Source: Chitinophagaceae bacterium (GTDB lineage: Bacteria; Bacteroidota; Bacteroidia; Chitinophagales; Chitinophagaceae). Taken from it: a DNA stretch of 45,237 nucleotides. Below are positions 36,117 to 44,134 of the stretch, in pieces. Location: the NCBI GenBank assembly GCA_017853235.1, contig JAFMJX010000002.1:1-45237 (forward strand), read 5' to 3'. The number at the start of each line of letters is the position of its first letter. Position 1 is the first letter of the stretch. The notes under the pieces were generated by a model that made no database searches, was not told the DNA's origin, and saw only the letters and a list, made by a program, of their open reading frames with translations. Made by a program: the position numbers and the translations under genes.

Positions 36117-38945
36117 TTATAAAGTACGCTTTACTTCTTCCTCTTCAAATGCTTCTACGATATCACCTACTTTTAAGTCAATAAAGTTTTTGATCGTCAA
36201 GCCGCATTCCATATTTGAAACCACGTCTTTCACGTCGTCCTTAAAGCGTTTCAAGCTTCCTAATTCGGCAGCCTGACCTTCCCCTTTAGGATATTCTACG
36301 ATACCATCACGAATGATACGTATTTTACTGTTACGACTTAATTTACCATCCAATACAAAACAACCAGCAACAGTGGCTTTATCAAATTTGTACACTTCGC
36401 GTACTTCCACATTCGCTGTAATTTTTTCTTGGATCTTAGGCTCTAACATACCTTCCATAGCGCTCTTAATTTCATCAATAGCGTTGTAGATAATAGAGTA
36501 TAATTTAATTTCCACTCCTTCATTTTCCGCTAACTTATTTGCTTGCATAGAAGGACGAACGTTAAATCCAATAATAATCGCATCAGAAGCTGCAGACAAC
36601 AATACATCTGATTCAGAAATTTGTCCTACTCCTTTTAAAACAACTCTAACTGCAATTTCTTCGGTAGAAAGTTTTTGTAAAGAATCACTTAAGGCTTCTA
36701 CAGAACCATCCACATCCCCTTTGATGATAATATTCAATTCCTTAAAGTTTCCTAATGCTAAACGACGACCAATTTCATCTAAAGTAATATGTTTTCTAGT
36801 TCTTAAACCTTGTTCTCTTAATAATTGAGCACGTTTAGTAGCTAATTCTTTGGCTTCCGATTCGTCTTCAAATACTTTGAATTTTTCACCTGCTTGAGGT
36901 GCTCCATTTAATCCTAATATCACCACAGGTGTAGATGGAGGTGCTGTTTCAATACGTTGATTACGCTCATTGAACATCGCTTTGACTCTTCCATAAAACT
37001 GACCTGATAAAATTAAATCTCCTTGGCGTAAAGTTCCATTTTGAACCAAGATGGTTGCTACATATCCACGTCCTTTATCTAAAGAGGCTTCAATAATAGT
37101 TCCAGTTGCTTCACGATTTGGATTGGCTTTTAAATCTAGAATTTCAGATTCCAATAATACTTTTTCTAATAAAGCATCTACATTTAAACCTTGCTTAGCA
37201 GACAATTCTTGGTTTTGGAATTTACCACCCCAAGCCTCTACTAAAATATTCATTTGAGAAAGTTGCTCATATATTTTTTGTGGATTGGCACCATCCTTAT
37301 CAATTTTATTCACCGCAAAAATCATAGGAACACTTGCAGCTTGAGAGTGACTGATGGCTTCTCTAGTTTGAGGCATCACAGCATCGTCTGCAGCGACAAC
37401 TATAATAGAGATATCAGTTACTTTAGCACCACGCGCACGCATCGCAGTAAAGGCTTCGTGACCCGGCGTATCTAAGAAAGTAATTGCTTTACCATTTGGC
37501 AAGGTCACTTCATAGGCACCAATATGTTGCGTGATACCTCCTGCTTCCCCTGCTACTACATTGGCATTACGTATATAATCTAGTAAAGAAGTTTTACCAT
37601 GATCTACGTGACCCATAATAGTTACAATAGGAGGACGTTCAACCAAATTCGCTTGATCTTCTAATTCTTCTTCTTCATCCATTTCATCGGCTTCTTCCAA
37701 TCCTACAAATTCAACTTCAAAGCCAAATTCGCTTGCAACTAATTCAATTACTTCCGCATCTAAACGTTGGTTAATGGAAACCATGATGCCCAAGTTCATA
37801 CACTTACTAATGATATCAGCAAAACTTACATCCATTAAACTAGATAACTCACTCACTGTCACAAACTCGGTGACTTGTAATTTATTGTTTTCTAGATTTT
37901 CATTTTGTTCGTTTTCCGCTGCTTCTTCGCGTTTAGCACGACGATATTTTGATTTCAATGATTTACCTCTTCCACCCGCGCCAGATAATTTTGCTTGGGT
38001 TTCTTTGATTTTATCTTGAATCGCTTTTTGATCAATTTCTTTTTGTTCGGCGGTTTGTGGTGCATATTTATTATTGCGCCCCCCTGCTCCCGGACGATTT
38101 CCACCTGGACGATTTCCACCTTGTTGTCCTGGGCGATTGCCTCCTTGTTGGTTTCCACCTGGACGATTTCCTCCCCCTTGTTGACCTCCTTGTTGAGGTT
38201 GATTTGGTCGGTTTCCGCCACCTTGCACTGGAATACGTTTACGAACACGTTTTTCCTCTTGACTCATTGGTTTAGGACGCGTATCACTATTCATAGGTAA
38301 ATCAATTTTACCCATAATTTTTGGACCTTCTAAACGAGTTGCTTGAATATTCTCAATTTTTCCATGCACATTTTCGGGCGCGATCGAATGATCTACTGGA
38401 GGTTCTACTGGTTTGTCTTCTGCTTTTGTTGCTTTCTTTTTTGGAGCAGCTGGAGCAGGAGTTTCAGCTTTAGGTTCTTCCGCTTTTTTAGTTCCTTTTT
38501 TAGGACGAGTTGAAGAATCAATTTGAGATAAATCTATTTTATCTACTACTTTAGGTGCTTCTACTTCAGGCGCCTTTATATTAACAGGAGCTTCTTCAGC
38601 AACTGGTGCCGCTTTGGTAACTGGAGCTGCAGCTTCTACAGCAGGTGTTTCAACCACTGGCTTTTTAGCAGCAGGTGCCGCTTTTTTTGCGGTTTCCTCT
38701 TCTTTTTTGCCTTTATCTGCAATAGCATTCTTTGGCAATTCAACATGATCTGCTTTATCTCTAGCGACCTTATCACTTTGGAATTCGGCTTGTAGAGAAT
38801 AATACTGATCCTCTGTTAATTTAGCTGCTGGCTTAAGGTCATCCTTAGGATAACCTTTTTTTACTAGGAATTCAATCAGGGTATCCTGACCGATGTTAAA
38901 TTCCTTAGCAGCTGCTAGCAGTCTTGGTAGTTTCAATTCTGACAT
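36117..38945 (-). CDS. infB: Translation initiation factor IF-2
   Basis: Initiation GTPase that brings fMet-tRNA to the 30S subunit. The N-terminal IF2_N motif ([26 protein letters not shown]-like, residues 4-29) is followed by a long Ala/Pro/Lys-rich linker, a Gly/Asn/Arg/Gln-rich low-complexity tract (about 240-295), a second IF2_N-like helix block (about 355-420), and the G domain: GHVDHGKT (about 444-451), [26 protein letters not shown]. Domains II, III and C-terminal domain IV ([29 protein letters not shown]) complete it. 942 residues suits Bacteroidota. It follows nusA by 81 bases. Confidence 0.98.
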   Translation of the reverse strand: MSELKLPRLLAAAKEFNIGQDTLIEFLVKKGYPKDDLKPAAKLTEDQYYSLQAEFQSDKVARDKADHVELPKNAIADKGKKEEETAKKAAPAAKKPVVETPAVEAAAPVTKAAPVAEEAPVNIKAPEVEAPKVVDKIDLSQIDSSTRPKKGTKKAEEPKAETPAPAAPKKKATKAEDKPVEPPVDHSIAPENVHGKIENIQATRLEGPKIMGKIDLPMNSDTRPKPMSQEEKRVRKRIPVQGGGNRPNQPQQGGQQGGGNRPGGNQQGGNRPGQQGGNRPGGNRPGAGGRNNKYAPQTAEQKEIDQKAIQDKIKETQAKLSGAGGRGKSLKSKYRRAKREEAAENEQNENLENNKLQVTEFVTVSELSSLMDVSFADIISKCMNLGIMVSINQRLDAEVIELVASEFGFEVEFVGLEEADEMDEEEELEDQANLVERPPIVTIMGHVDHGKTSLLDYIRNANVVAGEAGGITQHIGAYEVTLPNGKAITFLDTPGHEAFTAMRARGAKVTDISIIVVAADDAVMPQTREAISHSQAASVPMIFAVNKIDKDGANPQKIYEQLSQMNILVEAWGGKFQNQELSAKQGLNVDALLEKVLLESEILDLKANPNREATGTIIEASLDKGRGYVATILVQNGTLRQGDLILSGQFYGRVKAMFNERNQRIETAPPSTPVVILGLNGAPQAGEKFKVFEDESEAKELATKRAQLLREQGLRTRKHITLDEIGRRLALGNFKELNIIIKGDVDGSVEALSDSLQKLSTEEIAVRVVLKGVGQISESDVLLSAASDAIIIGFNVRPSMQANKLAENEGVEIKLYSIIYNAIDEIKSAMEGMLEPKIQEKITANVEVREVYKFDKATVAGCFVLDGKLSRNSKIRIIRDGIVEYPKGEGQAAELGSLKRFKDDVKDVVSNMECGLTIKNFIDLKVGDIVEAFEEEEVKRTL

Positions 38946-38958
38946 TCTGTTATTTTTT

Positions 38959-39010
38959 GTCCCGAATCATCTGTTGGATGTATCGGAACGAGTCACCTAA
39001 TACAAATATA
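38959..39010 (-). promoter_or_regulatory. Internal infB promoter and leader stem-loop
   Basis: TATATTTG (39003-39010, minus) matches TAnnTTTG exactly, between nusA and infB. Just after the expected start, 38959-38989 folds as GTTCCGA / TCGGGAC (7 bp with one G-U) with an inner CATC/GATG stem and 5-base loop, followed by AAAAAATAACAG and the infB ATG. No T-run follows. No good -33 TTG is seen, so promoter strength is uncertain. Confidence 0.45.
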
Positions 39011-39026
39011 CTTTCAAAAATCAAGG

Positions 39027-40277
39027 TTATTCACCTTTATCAAACTCTTCTTGTAAGATTCTTCTCACGTCTGCGATTGTCTCTTTTTCTAAATCCGTTC
39101 TGCGTTCTAATTCCTCTGGACTTAACTTGATGACACTGCGGGCAGTATCACAACCCACACGCTTAAATTCGTCAATAATCCAAGTTTCAATTTCATCGCT
39201 AAATTCATCTAAGTCAATATCAAATTCATCCACCATTTCTTCATCTTCGCGGTACACATCTAATTCGTATCCGGTTAATTCGGAAGCTAATTTAATATTT
39301 ACACCACGACGACCAATCGCTAAAGAAACTTGATCTGCTTTTAAATAAACTTCAACACGTTTGGTATCATTATCAATGTTCATGTAGCTAATTTTTGCTG
39401 GCGTCAAGGAACGTTGAATTAATAACTGCGTGTTAGTGGTATAGTTAATAACATCGATGTTTTCATTTTTCAATTCTCTAACAATTCCATGAATACGACT
39501 TCCTTTCATACCCACACAAGCACCCACTGGATCAATACGATCATCAAAAGATTCCACTGCAACTTTAGCGCGTTCTCCTGGTTCACGAACAATTTTTTTG
39601 ATAGTGATTAAACCGTCAAAAATTTCAGGTACTTCAATTTCTAACAACTTCGCAAGGAATAAAGGACTGGTTCTAGATAAAATAATAACTGGTGAATTAT
39701 TTTTCATATCCACTCTTGCTACTACTGCACGAATATTCTCTCCTTTTTTGAAAAAGTCCTGTGGAATTTGTTCTGTCTTAGGAAGAATTAATTCATTTCC
39801 TTCTTCATCTAATAATAAAACTTCTTTTTTCCATACTTGATAAATTTCAGCATTGATGATATCGCCAATTCTATCAGAATATTTTTTAACTAAAACATTT
39901 TTCTTTAAATCATTAATACGAGAAGCTAAAGTTTGTTTAGCAGCTAAAATAGCACGACGACCAAAATCAAGAATATCTACCTCCTCATATAAGTCCTCAC
40001 CTATCTCAAAGTCAGGCTCAATAGTGATTGCGTAAGAGTAAGAAACTTCTTCCAATGGGTTATCTACATCGTCATCTGGACGAATTTGGCGACGACGAAT
40101 AATCTCAAGGTCACCTTTTTCGGCATTTACAATGACATCGAAGTTTTCATCACTGCCATATTTTTTTCTGATCAAAGTTTTGAAAACATCTTCCACTACT
40201 TTCATCATCGTAGGACGATCAATATTTTCAGCGTCTTTAAACTCCTGAAATGCGTCGATCAAATTTATACTTGCCAT
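39027..40277 (-). CDS. nusA: Transcription termination/antitermination factor NusA
   Basis: RNA polymerase-binding factor for pausing, termination and antitermination. The N-terminal RNAP-binding domain starts MASINLIDAFQEFKDAENID; then an S1 domain (about 130-200; VLVKKYSDRIGDIINAEIYQVWKKE), two KH domains (SRTSPLFLAKLLEIEVPEIFDGLITIKKIVREPGERAKVAVES, and GACVGMKGSRIHGIVRELKNENIDVI..., IGRRGVNIKLAS), and a short acidic C-terminal helix-hairpin-like region. An in-frame TTG at 40295 would add six Lys-rich residues; ATG 40277 fits the family N-terminus. It follows rimP by 36 bases. Confidence 0.96.
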   Translation of the reverse strand: MASINLIDAFQEFKDAENIDRPTMMKVVEDVFKTLIRKKYGSDENFDVIVNAEKGDLEIIRRRQIRPDDDVDNPLEEVSYSYAITIEPDFEIGEDLYEEVDILDFGRRAILAAKQTLASRINDLKKNVLVKKYSDRIGDIINAEIYQVWKKEVLLLDEEGNELILPKTEQIPQDFFKKGENIRAVVARVDMKNNSPVIILSRTSPLFLAKLLEIEVPEIFDGLITIKKIVREPGERAKVAVESFDDRIDPVGACVGMKGSRIHGIVRELKNENIDVINYTTNTQLLIQRSLTPAKISYMNIDNDTKRVEVYLKADQVSLAIGRRGVNIKLASELTGYELDVYREDEEMVDEFDIDLDEFSDEIETWIIDEFKRVGCDTARSVIKLSPEELERRTDLEKETIADVRRILQEEFDKGE

Positions 40278-40313
40278 AACATACTTTTTTTTCAAGCACT
40301 GCTTGATGATTTG

Positions 40314-40784
40314 TTAAAATTGTATTTGAACTATTGTTGATTTTATATTTTCAAACGGTATAAGCAGTTGTTGTTGCACTGCTTTTTTTCCTTTGCCTTC
40401 GGTCCACTCAATTAAAATATCCGCTTCCGCTACAGTGAGTAAAATGCCTTCTTTCACCACTCCATCCAACAAAGTAACTTGTACTTTTCTACCCACATTT
40501 TTGTTGTATTGTCGCTTCAGCAACAAAGGCTCGTCTACACCCGGTGATGAAACTTCTAATGAAAAATCACCCTCAGGAAACCATGCTTCTTCTTCTATCG
40601 CCTTATATAATTTGCGATTAAAAAAAGTACATTTCTCAATTGGCAAACCTTGATCCCCATCCAAAAACACTTTAATATTATTGGTAGGCTTGATTTTAAT
40701 TTGCACAATAAAATAGCTTGACTCCTCTTCTAAAAAAGATTCAATGACTGCTTTTACTTTATCAATTAATAGGTTTGGTTCCAT
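40314..40784 (-). CDS. rimP: Ribosome maturation factor RimP
   Basis: Assists 30S subunit assembly. Two-domain RimP: N-terminal alpha-beta domain (about 1-85; VKAVIESFLEEESSYFIVQIKIKP...FNRKLYKAIEEE) with the family block SLEVSSPGVDEPL (about 101-113), and a C-terminal SH3-like barrel (KVQVTLLDGVVKEGILLTV). 156 residues is standard. First gene of rimP-nusA-infB, the order conserved across bacteria. The ATG is 14 bases downstream of a strong hairpin and T-run (separate entry). Confidence 0.95.
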   Translation of the reverse strand: MEPNLLIDKVKAVIESFLEEESSYFIVQIKIKPTNNIKVFLDGDQGLPIEKCTFFNRKLYKAIEEEAWFPEGDFSLEVSSPGVDEPLLLKRQYNKNVGRKVQVTLLDGVVKEGILLTVAEADILIEWTEGKGKKAVQQQLLIPFENIKSTIVQIQF

Positions 40785-40797
40785 AGTAAAAAAAGAA

Positions 40798-40821
40798 GAA
40801 GGGAACGATTTCGTTCCCTTC
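40798..40821 (-). terminator. Intrinsic terminator hairpin in front of rimP
   Basis: Perfect 11-bp stem, GC-rich core GGGAACGA, then TTCTTTTTTT on the minus strand. In the plus direction there is no T-run (CGATAGC). It would stop minus-strand transcripts just before rimP unless antitermination occurs. Confidence 0.75.
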
Positions 40822-40848
40822 GATAGCTTTTACACTGGTCCAAAGGTA
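40798..40848 (-). promoter_or_regulatory. rimP operon promoter with leader terminator (candidate attenuator)
   Basis: TACCTTTG (40841-40848, minus) is an exact -7 box; transcription should start near 40834. The leader then holds GAAGGGAACGA (40811-40821 side) and TCGTTCCCTTC (40798-40808 side), an 11-bp perfect stem with a 2-base centre, followed by TTC and seven T (40788-40794) and the rimP ATG at 40784. So the whole leader is about 50 bases and mostly an intrinsic terminator. Both divergent neighbours start beside it; neither ends there. Confidence 0.6.
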
Positions 40849-40890
40849 ATAAATAGGGATGAAATAACCATAAAATAATAGAATAGCCCT

Positions 40891-40898
40891 TATTTTTG
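40891..40898 (+). promoter_or_regulatory. -7 box of the DUF4834 gene, nearly leaderless
   Basis: TATTTTTG is an exact TAnnTTTG match, and the ATG follows after only four bases (TAAT). Transcription would begin at or within a few bases of the start codon. Confidence 0.55.
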
Positions 40899-40902
40899 TA
40901 AT

Positions 40903-41115
40903 ATGAGCAAGTTGATTTTTTACGGTTTAATGATCTATTTCCTTTACAAACTGATCTTCAATATTGTTGTTCCAGTAAGCGATGGCATTAAAAATGTAAG
41001 GCAGAATATGGAACAAAGACAATCCTCTTCTACAACTCCTAATGCTTCATCTACTCCCCCTAAAAAGGAGACCCCAAAAGACGAAGAATACATTGATTTT
41101 GAGGAAGTTAAGTAA
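40903..41115 (+). CDS. Small membrane protein, DUF4834 family
   Basis: 70-residue protein of a Bacteroidota family of unknown function. One hydrophobic helix (about 3-24, LIFYGLMIYFLYKLIFNIVVPV), a short amphipathic stretch (DGIKNVRQNMEQRQ), a low-complexity Ser/Thr/Pro linker and an acidic C-terminus KDEEYIDFEEVK; the last block is the family hallmark. It is divergent from rimP and converges on the HAD gene. Probably a single-pass inner-membrane protein with the acidic tail in the cytoplasm (inference). Confidence 0.8.
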   Translation: MSKLIFYGLMIYFLYKLIFNIVVPVSDGIKNVRQNMEQRQSSSTTPNASSTPPKKETPKDEEYIDFEEVK

Positions 41116-41146
41116 TATTCACGCTTGCATAAACTCCAATAAAAGC

Positions 41147-41770
41147 TTACAAGTAATCAAAAATACATTGATGTATTTTCATACATTCTGTTAAATGTAT
41201 AGTAGACATACCCAAGGAAGCTGCCGCTTCCACATTTGGCTTGTTATCATCAATAAATAAAGTCTCAGAAGCCATAAGTGATTCATTTTCAAGTATTTGA
41301 GCAAAAGATGCAGGATCTGGTTTGCGCATCCCTAATTCATGTGAAAAATATGCTTTCTTAAAAATACTTTGAAAGGGGACATCCGCTACTTCTCTTTCAA
41401 ATTCGGGTATAAAATGGTCAAAATGTATTTGATTGGTATTGGAAAACAAATAAATATTGTATGCTCGGTCATTTTCTAATATCCAATTGATAGCCGCTTT
41501 TCGATAACCCATTAATAGTGAATTCCATGCAGTTGTAATTTGTAATGGGCTTAACACTACTGGAGAAATTTTATTAAAGCCTTCAAAAAATTGTGTCTGA
41601 TTTATGGTGCCCTTTTCTAGTTCAAAAAATAAGGGATCTGATTGATTTAAAGTAAAATAGGTTTCAAAATGAGGAATCCCCAATTCCTCAAAGGATTGGT
41701 ACATTTTTGTAAAATCAATGTCATATAATACATTACCTAAATCAAAAATTATATTTTTAACTTTATTCAT
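41147..41770 (-). CDS. HAD-superfamily phosphatase, YihX-like
   Basis: Haloacid dehalogenase family IA hydrolase. The nucleophile is D10 in IIFDLGNVLYDIDF, the form seen in E. coli YihX (glucose-1-phosphatase). Motif II SNTNQIHFDHF, motif III Lys in SHELGMRKPDPASF and motif IV FIDDNKPNVEAAASLGM are all present with the order and spacing of YihX. 207 residues fits. Substrate is unproven; sugar phosphates or FMN-like compounds are usual in the group. It stands alone: divergent from a small ORF and convergent with DUF4834 (31-base gap). Confidence 0.9.
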   Translation of the reverse strand: MNKVKNIIFDLGNVLYDIDFTKMYQSFEELGIPHFETYFTLNQSDPLFFELEKGTINQTQFFEGFNKISPVVLSPLQITTAWNSLLMGYRKAAINWILENDRAYNIYLFSNTNQIHFDHFIPEFEREVADVPFQSIFKKAYFSHELGMRKPDPASFAQILENESLMASETLFIDDNKPNVEAAASLGMSTIHLTECMKIHQCIFDYL

Positions 41771-41795
41771 AAATCAATGTTGAAATCAAATCCAA

Positions 41796-41942
41796 ATGAG
41801 TAAAAAAGGAAAAAGTCGAAGTCAAAAAATGTATGATAAAGAATTTGGAAATCATATATTATTGTTTAATAAGCTTACCGTTAGCAGGACTAAAGGTAAA
41901 TCTTATTCATCTTATATAGCGTTTAGTCTATTTAATTCATAA
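41796..41942 (+). CDS. Possible small protein of 48 residues
   Basis: ATG at 41796 to TAA at 41942 in an otherwise empty 193-base gap. The product starts MSKKGKSRSQKMYDKEFGNH and ends SSYIAFSLFNS: a strongly basic N-terminal half and a more hydrophobic, aromatic C-terminal half. It is preceded by CAAATCCAA, and lies 21 bases upstream of the VOC gene. I do not recognise it, see no clear promoter, and it could be a chance ORF in AT-rich DNA. The remaining part of the gap shows nothing else. Confidence 0.33.
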   Translation: MSKKGKSRSQKMYDKEFGNHILLFNKLTVSRTKGKSYSSYIAFSLFNS

Positions 41943-41963
41943 AATAATTTAAAAAAATATTGA

Positions 41964-42362
41964 ATGTCACAGCAATTAGCGCATATAAGTTTAGTAGTAA
42001 GAGACTATGATGAAGCGATACAATATTATACTCAGGTTTTGGGATTTAAATTAATAGAAGACACAAAATTGTCTGATGTTAAAAGATGGGTAATCGTAGA
42101 ACCCAATGGCAGCATGGGTGGATGTCAATTATTATTGGCAAAGGCAGCTACTCCCGAACAAGAAAAACATATTGGGAATCAAACTGGAGGAAGGGTATTT
42201 TTATTTTTATTTACGGATGATTTTGAAAGAGATTATCAAAATTATATTGCTAAAGGCGTCCTATTCACAATAGCTCCTCATACCGAAGAATATGGCACGG
42301 TTGCCGTATTTAAAGATTTATATGGAAATCTTTGGGATTTAATTCAGCCAAATAAAAAGTAA
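41964..42362 (+). CDS. VOC-family (glyoxalase/bleomycin resistance-like) protein
   Basis: Vicinal-oxygen-chelate fold of two beta-alpha-beta-beta-beta repeats. H7 in LAHISLVVRDYDEAIQYYTQVLGF is the first metal ligand; FLFTDDFERDYQNYIAKGV starts the second repeat; the end VAVFKDLYGNLWDLIQPN has the conserved DxxGNxWxL block with a Glu/Asp-type ligand replaced by Asp or Ile, so the metal site is uncertain. 132 residues is usual. Substrate unknown; annotations range from lactoylglutathione lyase to antibiotic-binding proteins, none supported here. Confidence 0.9.
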   Translation: MSQQLAHISLVVRDYDEAIQYYTQVLGFKLIEDTKLSDVKRWVIVEPNGSMGGCQLLLAKAATPEQEKHIGNQTGGRVFLFLFTDDFERDYQNYIAKGVLFTIAPHTEEYGTVAVFKDLYGNLWDLIQPNKK

Positions 42363-42378
42363 AACCCAAAAAATATTT

Positions 42379-42837
42379 TTATAAAGGAAGTGCAGTTGTG
42401 ACTTTTATTTCATCCATCACAAATAAACTATTAATGTGAGCCACCATGGGGAGTACTGCTAATTTTTCTTGATAAAACTGATTATATGTTTCTACGTCCT
42501 TGGTTACTAATTTTAAATAATAGTCAAAGCTACCCGACACTAAACTACAGGATATAATTTCGGGAAATTGAGCAATGGTTTTTTCAAATTCAGAAAAATG
42601 ACTTTTAGTTTGTTTATCTAAAGTCACCTGACAATGCACTACCAATCCAAGTTCTAATTTTTTTCGATCCAATAATGCCACATATTGTTGGATATAACCT
42701 TCGTTTTCTAATCTTTTAACACGATCATGCGTAGGACTTAAGGAAAGATTAACCTGCTTACTGATGTCTTTTAGGGTTACTAAAGCATTTGTTTGTAACA
42801 ATTTTAAGATGGATCGATCAATATTGTCTATGGCCAT
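42379..42837 (-). CDS. Lrp/AsnC-family transcriptional regulator
   Basis: Amino-acid-responsive regulator. The N-terminal helix-turn-helix (about 4-55; IDRSILKLLQTNALVTLKDISKQVNLSLSPTHDRVKRLENEGYI) is joined to a C-terminal RAM ligand/oligomer domain (about 65-145; ISCSLVSGSFDYYLKLVTKDVETYNQF). 152 residues is typical. It is divergent from alanine dehydrogenase (155-base gap), a pairing also known in other bacteria, so it probably controls ald in response to alanine or a related amino acid (inference). Confidence 0.95.
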   Translation of the reverse strand: MAIDNIDRSILKLLQTNALVTLKDISKQVNLSLSPTHDRVKRLENEGYIQQYVALLDRKKLELGLVVHCQVTLDKQTKSHFSEFEKTIAQFPEIISCSLVSGSFDYYLKLVTKDVETYNQFYQEKLAVLPMVAHINSLFVMDEIKVTTALPL

Positions 42838-42846
42838 AACGAAATA

Positions 42847-42991
42847 ATTTCTGTAAAAAGTTATTTTTGAACTCTAAACTACCAATTATTTGTTTAAAAT
42901 ATCTTTTTTACCATATTTTTTACTGAATTTTTATATAAATAAAAGAATATTTCCTTTTGAGTGATATTTGTACAGAAATAAAAACAAATAT
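42847..42991. promoter_or_regulatory. lrp-ald intergenic region with inverted repeats
   Basis: ATTTCTGTA (42847-42855) and its reverse complement TACAGAAAT (42971-42979) stand close to the two start codons, 9 and 13 bases from the lrp and ald ATGs. A second inverted repeat ATATTTGT (42964-42971) / ACAAATAT (42984-42991) spans the ald leader. GATATTTG (42963-42970) is a possible ald -7 box, five of six. These are candidate Lrp-family operators. Confidence 0.45.
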
Positions 42992-42992
42992 T

Positions 42993-44078
42993 ATGATCAT
43001 TGGAGTTCCTAAAGAAATTAAGATACAAGAGTACCGAGTAGGTCTTACTCCAGAAGGAGTAGATGCTTTAAGCAGACAAGGACATACCATTTATGTAGAA
43101 ACGCAAGCAGGTGCAGGTTCTGGTTTTTCGGACGATGCCTATAAAAATGCTGGTGCAAGTATTTTAGCGACTGCAAAAGAAGTATATGAAATTGCCGAAA
43201 TGATTGTAAAAGTGAAAGAGCCTTTGGCAGTAGAATATCCTTTAATAAAATCAGGTCAAATTTTATTCACCTATTTCCATTTTGCAGCGTCTAAGGAACT
43301 AACCGATGCCATGATGAAATCTCATGCAGTTTGTATTGCATATGAAACTGTTGAATTGCCTGATGGTTCACTGCCATTATTGGTTCCTATGTCGGAAGTG
43401 GCAGGTAGAATGGCTGTGAATGTGGGAGCTTATTATTTAGGTAAGCCATTTGGTGGTAAAGGAAAATTATTAGGTGGTGTTCCAGGGGTGAAGCCAGCCG
43501 AAGTATTAATTATAGGAGGGGGAATTGTAGGAACACAAGCTGCGAAGATGGCTGCTGGTTTAGGTGCCAATGTCACTATCATGGATACCAATTTAACACG
43601 ATTAAGATATTTATCAGATGTGATGCCTGCCAATGTAGTCACTCAATATTCTACCGTTTTAGCAATTCGCGAAAAATTACCACATACCGATTTAGTCATT
43701 GGTGCAGTATTATTACATGGAGCTAAAGCACCTCACTTAATAAAGAAGGAAGATTTAAAAACCATGGAAGCAGGTTCGGTTGTGGTGGATGTTGCAGTTG
43801 ATCAAGGTGGATGTATTGAAACTTGTCGTCCAACTACACATGAAAATCCGGTGTATGTGGAAGAAAATGTATTGCACTATTGTGTAGCAAATATGCCAGG
43901 TGCCGTTCCACAAACATCTACACGTGCATTAACACAAGCTACTTTACCTTATGCAATGTCTATAGCAAACAAAGGTTGGGAAAAAGCATGTGCCGAAAAT
44001 CCAGCTTTAGCAAAAGGGTTAAATATTCGTGCGGGAAAAATTTTGCACAAAGGGGTATCAGAAGCGTTTAATGGATAA
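42993..44078 (+). CDS. ald: Alanine dehydrogenase
   Basis: Oxidises L-alanine to pyruvate and ammonia with NAD, linking alanine use to nitrogen supply. The N-terminus MIIGVPKEIKIQEYRVGLTPEG is the family start; substrate-site blocks VKVKEPLAVEY (Lys) and LFTYFHFAA (His) follow. The Rossmann motif is LIIGGGIVGTQAAKMAAGLGA, then IMDTNLTRLRYL, and DVAVDQGGC(I)ET carries the active-site Asp. 361 residues from ATG 42993; an upstream in-frame TTG at 42957 lies before the promoter-like box and is rejected. Confidence 0.96.
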   Translation: MIIGVPKEIKIQEYRVGLTPEGVDALSRQGHTIYVETQAGAGSGFSDDAYKNAGASILATAKEVYEIAEMIVKVKEPLAVEYPLIKSGQILFTYFHFAASKELTDAMMKSHAVCIAYETVELPDGSLPLLVPMSEVAGRMAVNVGAYYLGKPFGGKGKLLGGVPGVKPAEVLIIGGGIVGTQAAKMAAGLGANVTIMDTNLTRLRYLSDVMPANVVTQYSTVLAIREKLPHTDLVIGAVLLHGAKAPHLIKKEDLKTMEAGSVVVDVAVDQGGCIETCRPTTHENPVYVEENVLHYCVANMPGAVPQTSTRALTQATLPYAMSIANKGWEKACAENPALAKGLNIRAGKILHKGVSEAFNG

Positions 44079-44102
44079 TTGATTTTTGGTGATAAAAAAA
44101 AC

Positions 44103-44134
44103 AAAAGCCACTTCGAAATATCGGGGTGGCTTTT
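44103..44134 (+). terminator. Terminator after ald (also shared with the GNAT gene)
   Basis: AAAAGCCACTTCGA (44103-44116), loop AATA, TCGGGGTGGCTTTT (44121-44134): a 14-bp stem that includes two G-U pairs when read in the ald direction, followed by TT. On the minus strand those two become A-C mismatches but a T-run of eight follows, so it works both ways but better for ald. Confidence 0.88.

Noticed and set aside
37995-38300. Overlapping ORFs opposite and in other frames of the infB low-complexity tract
   Set aside because: They arise from the Gly/Asn/Arg/Gln-rich repeats of the IF-2 linker. Their products are low-complexity and the IF-2 frame is unbroken.
42957-42992. Upstream TTG start for ald
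   Set aside because: It adds 12 residues ahead of the canonical MIIGVPKEIK start and overlaps the predicted promoter region.
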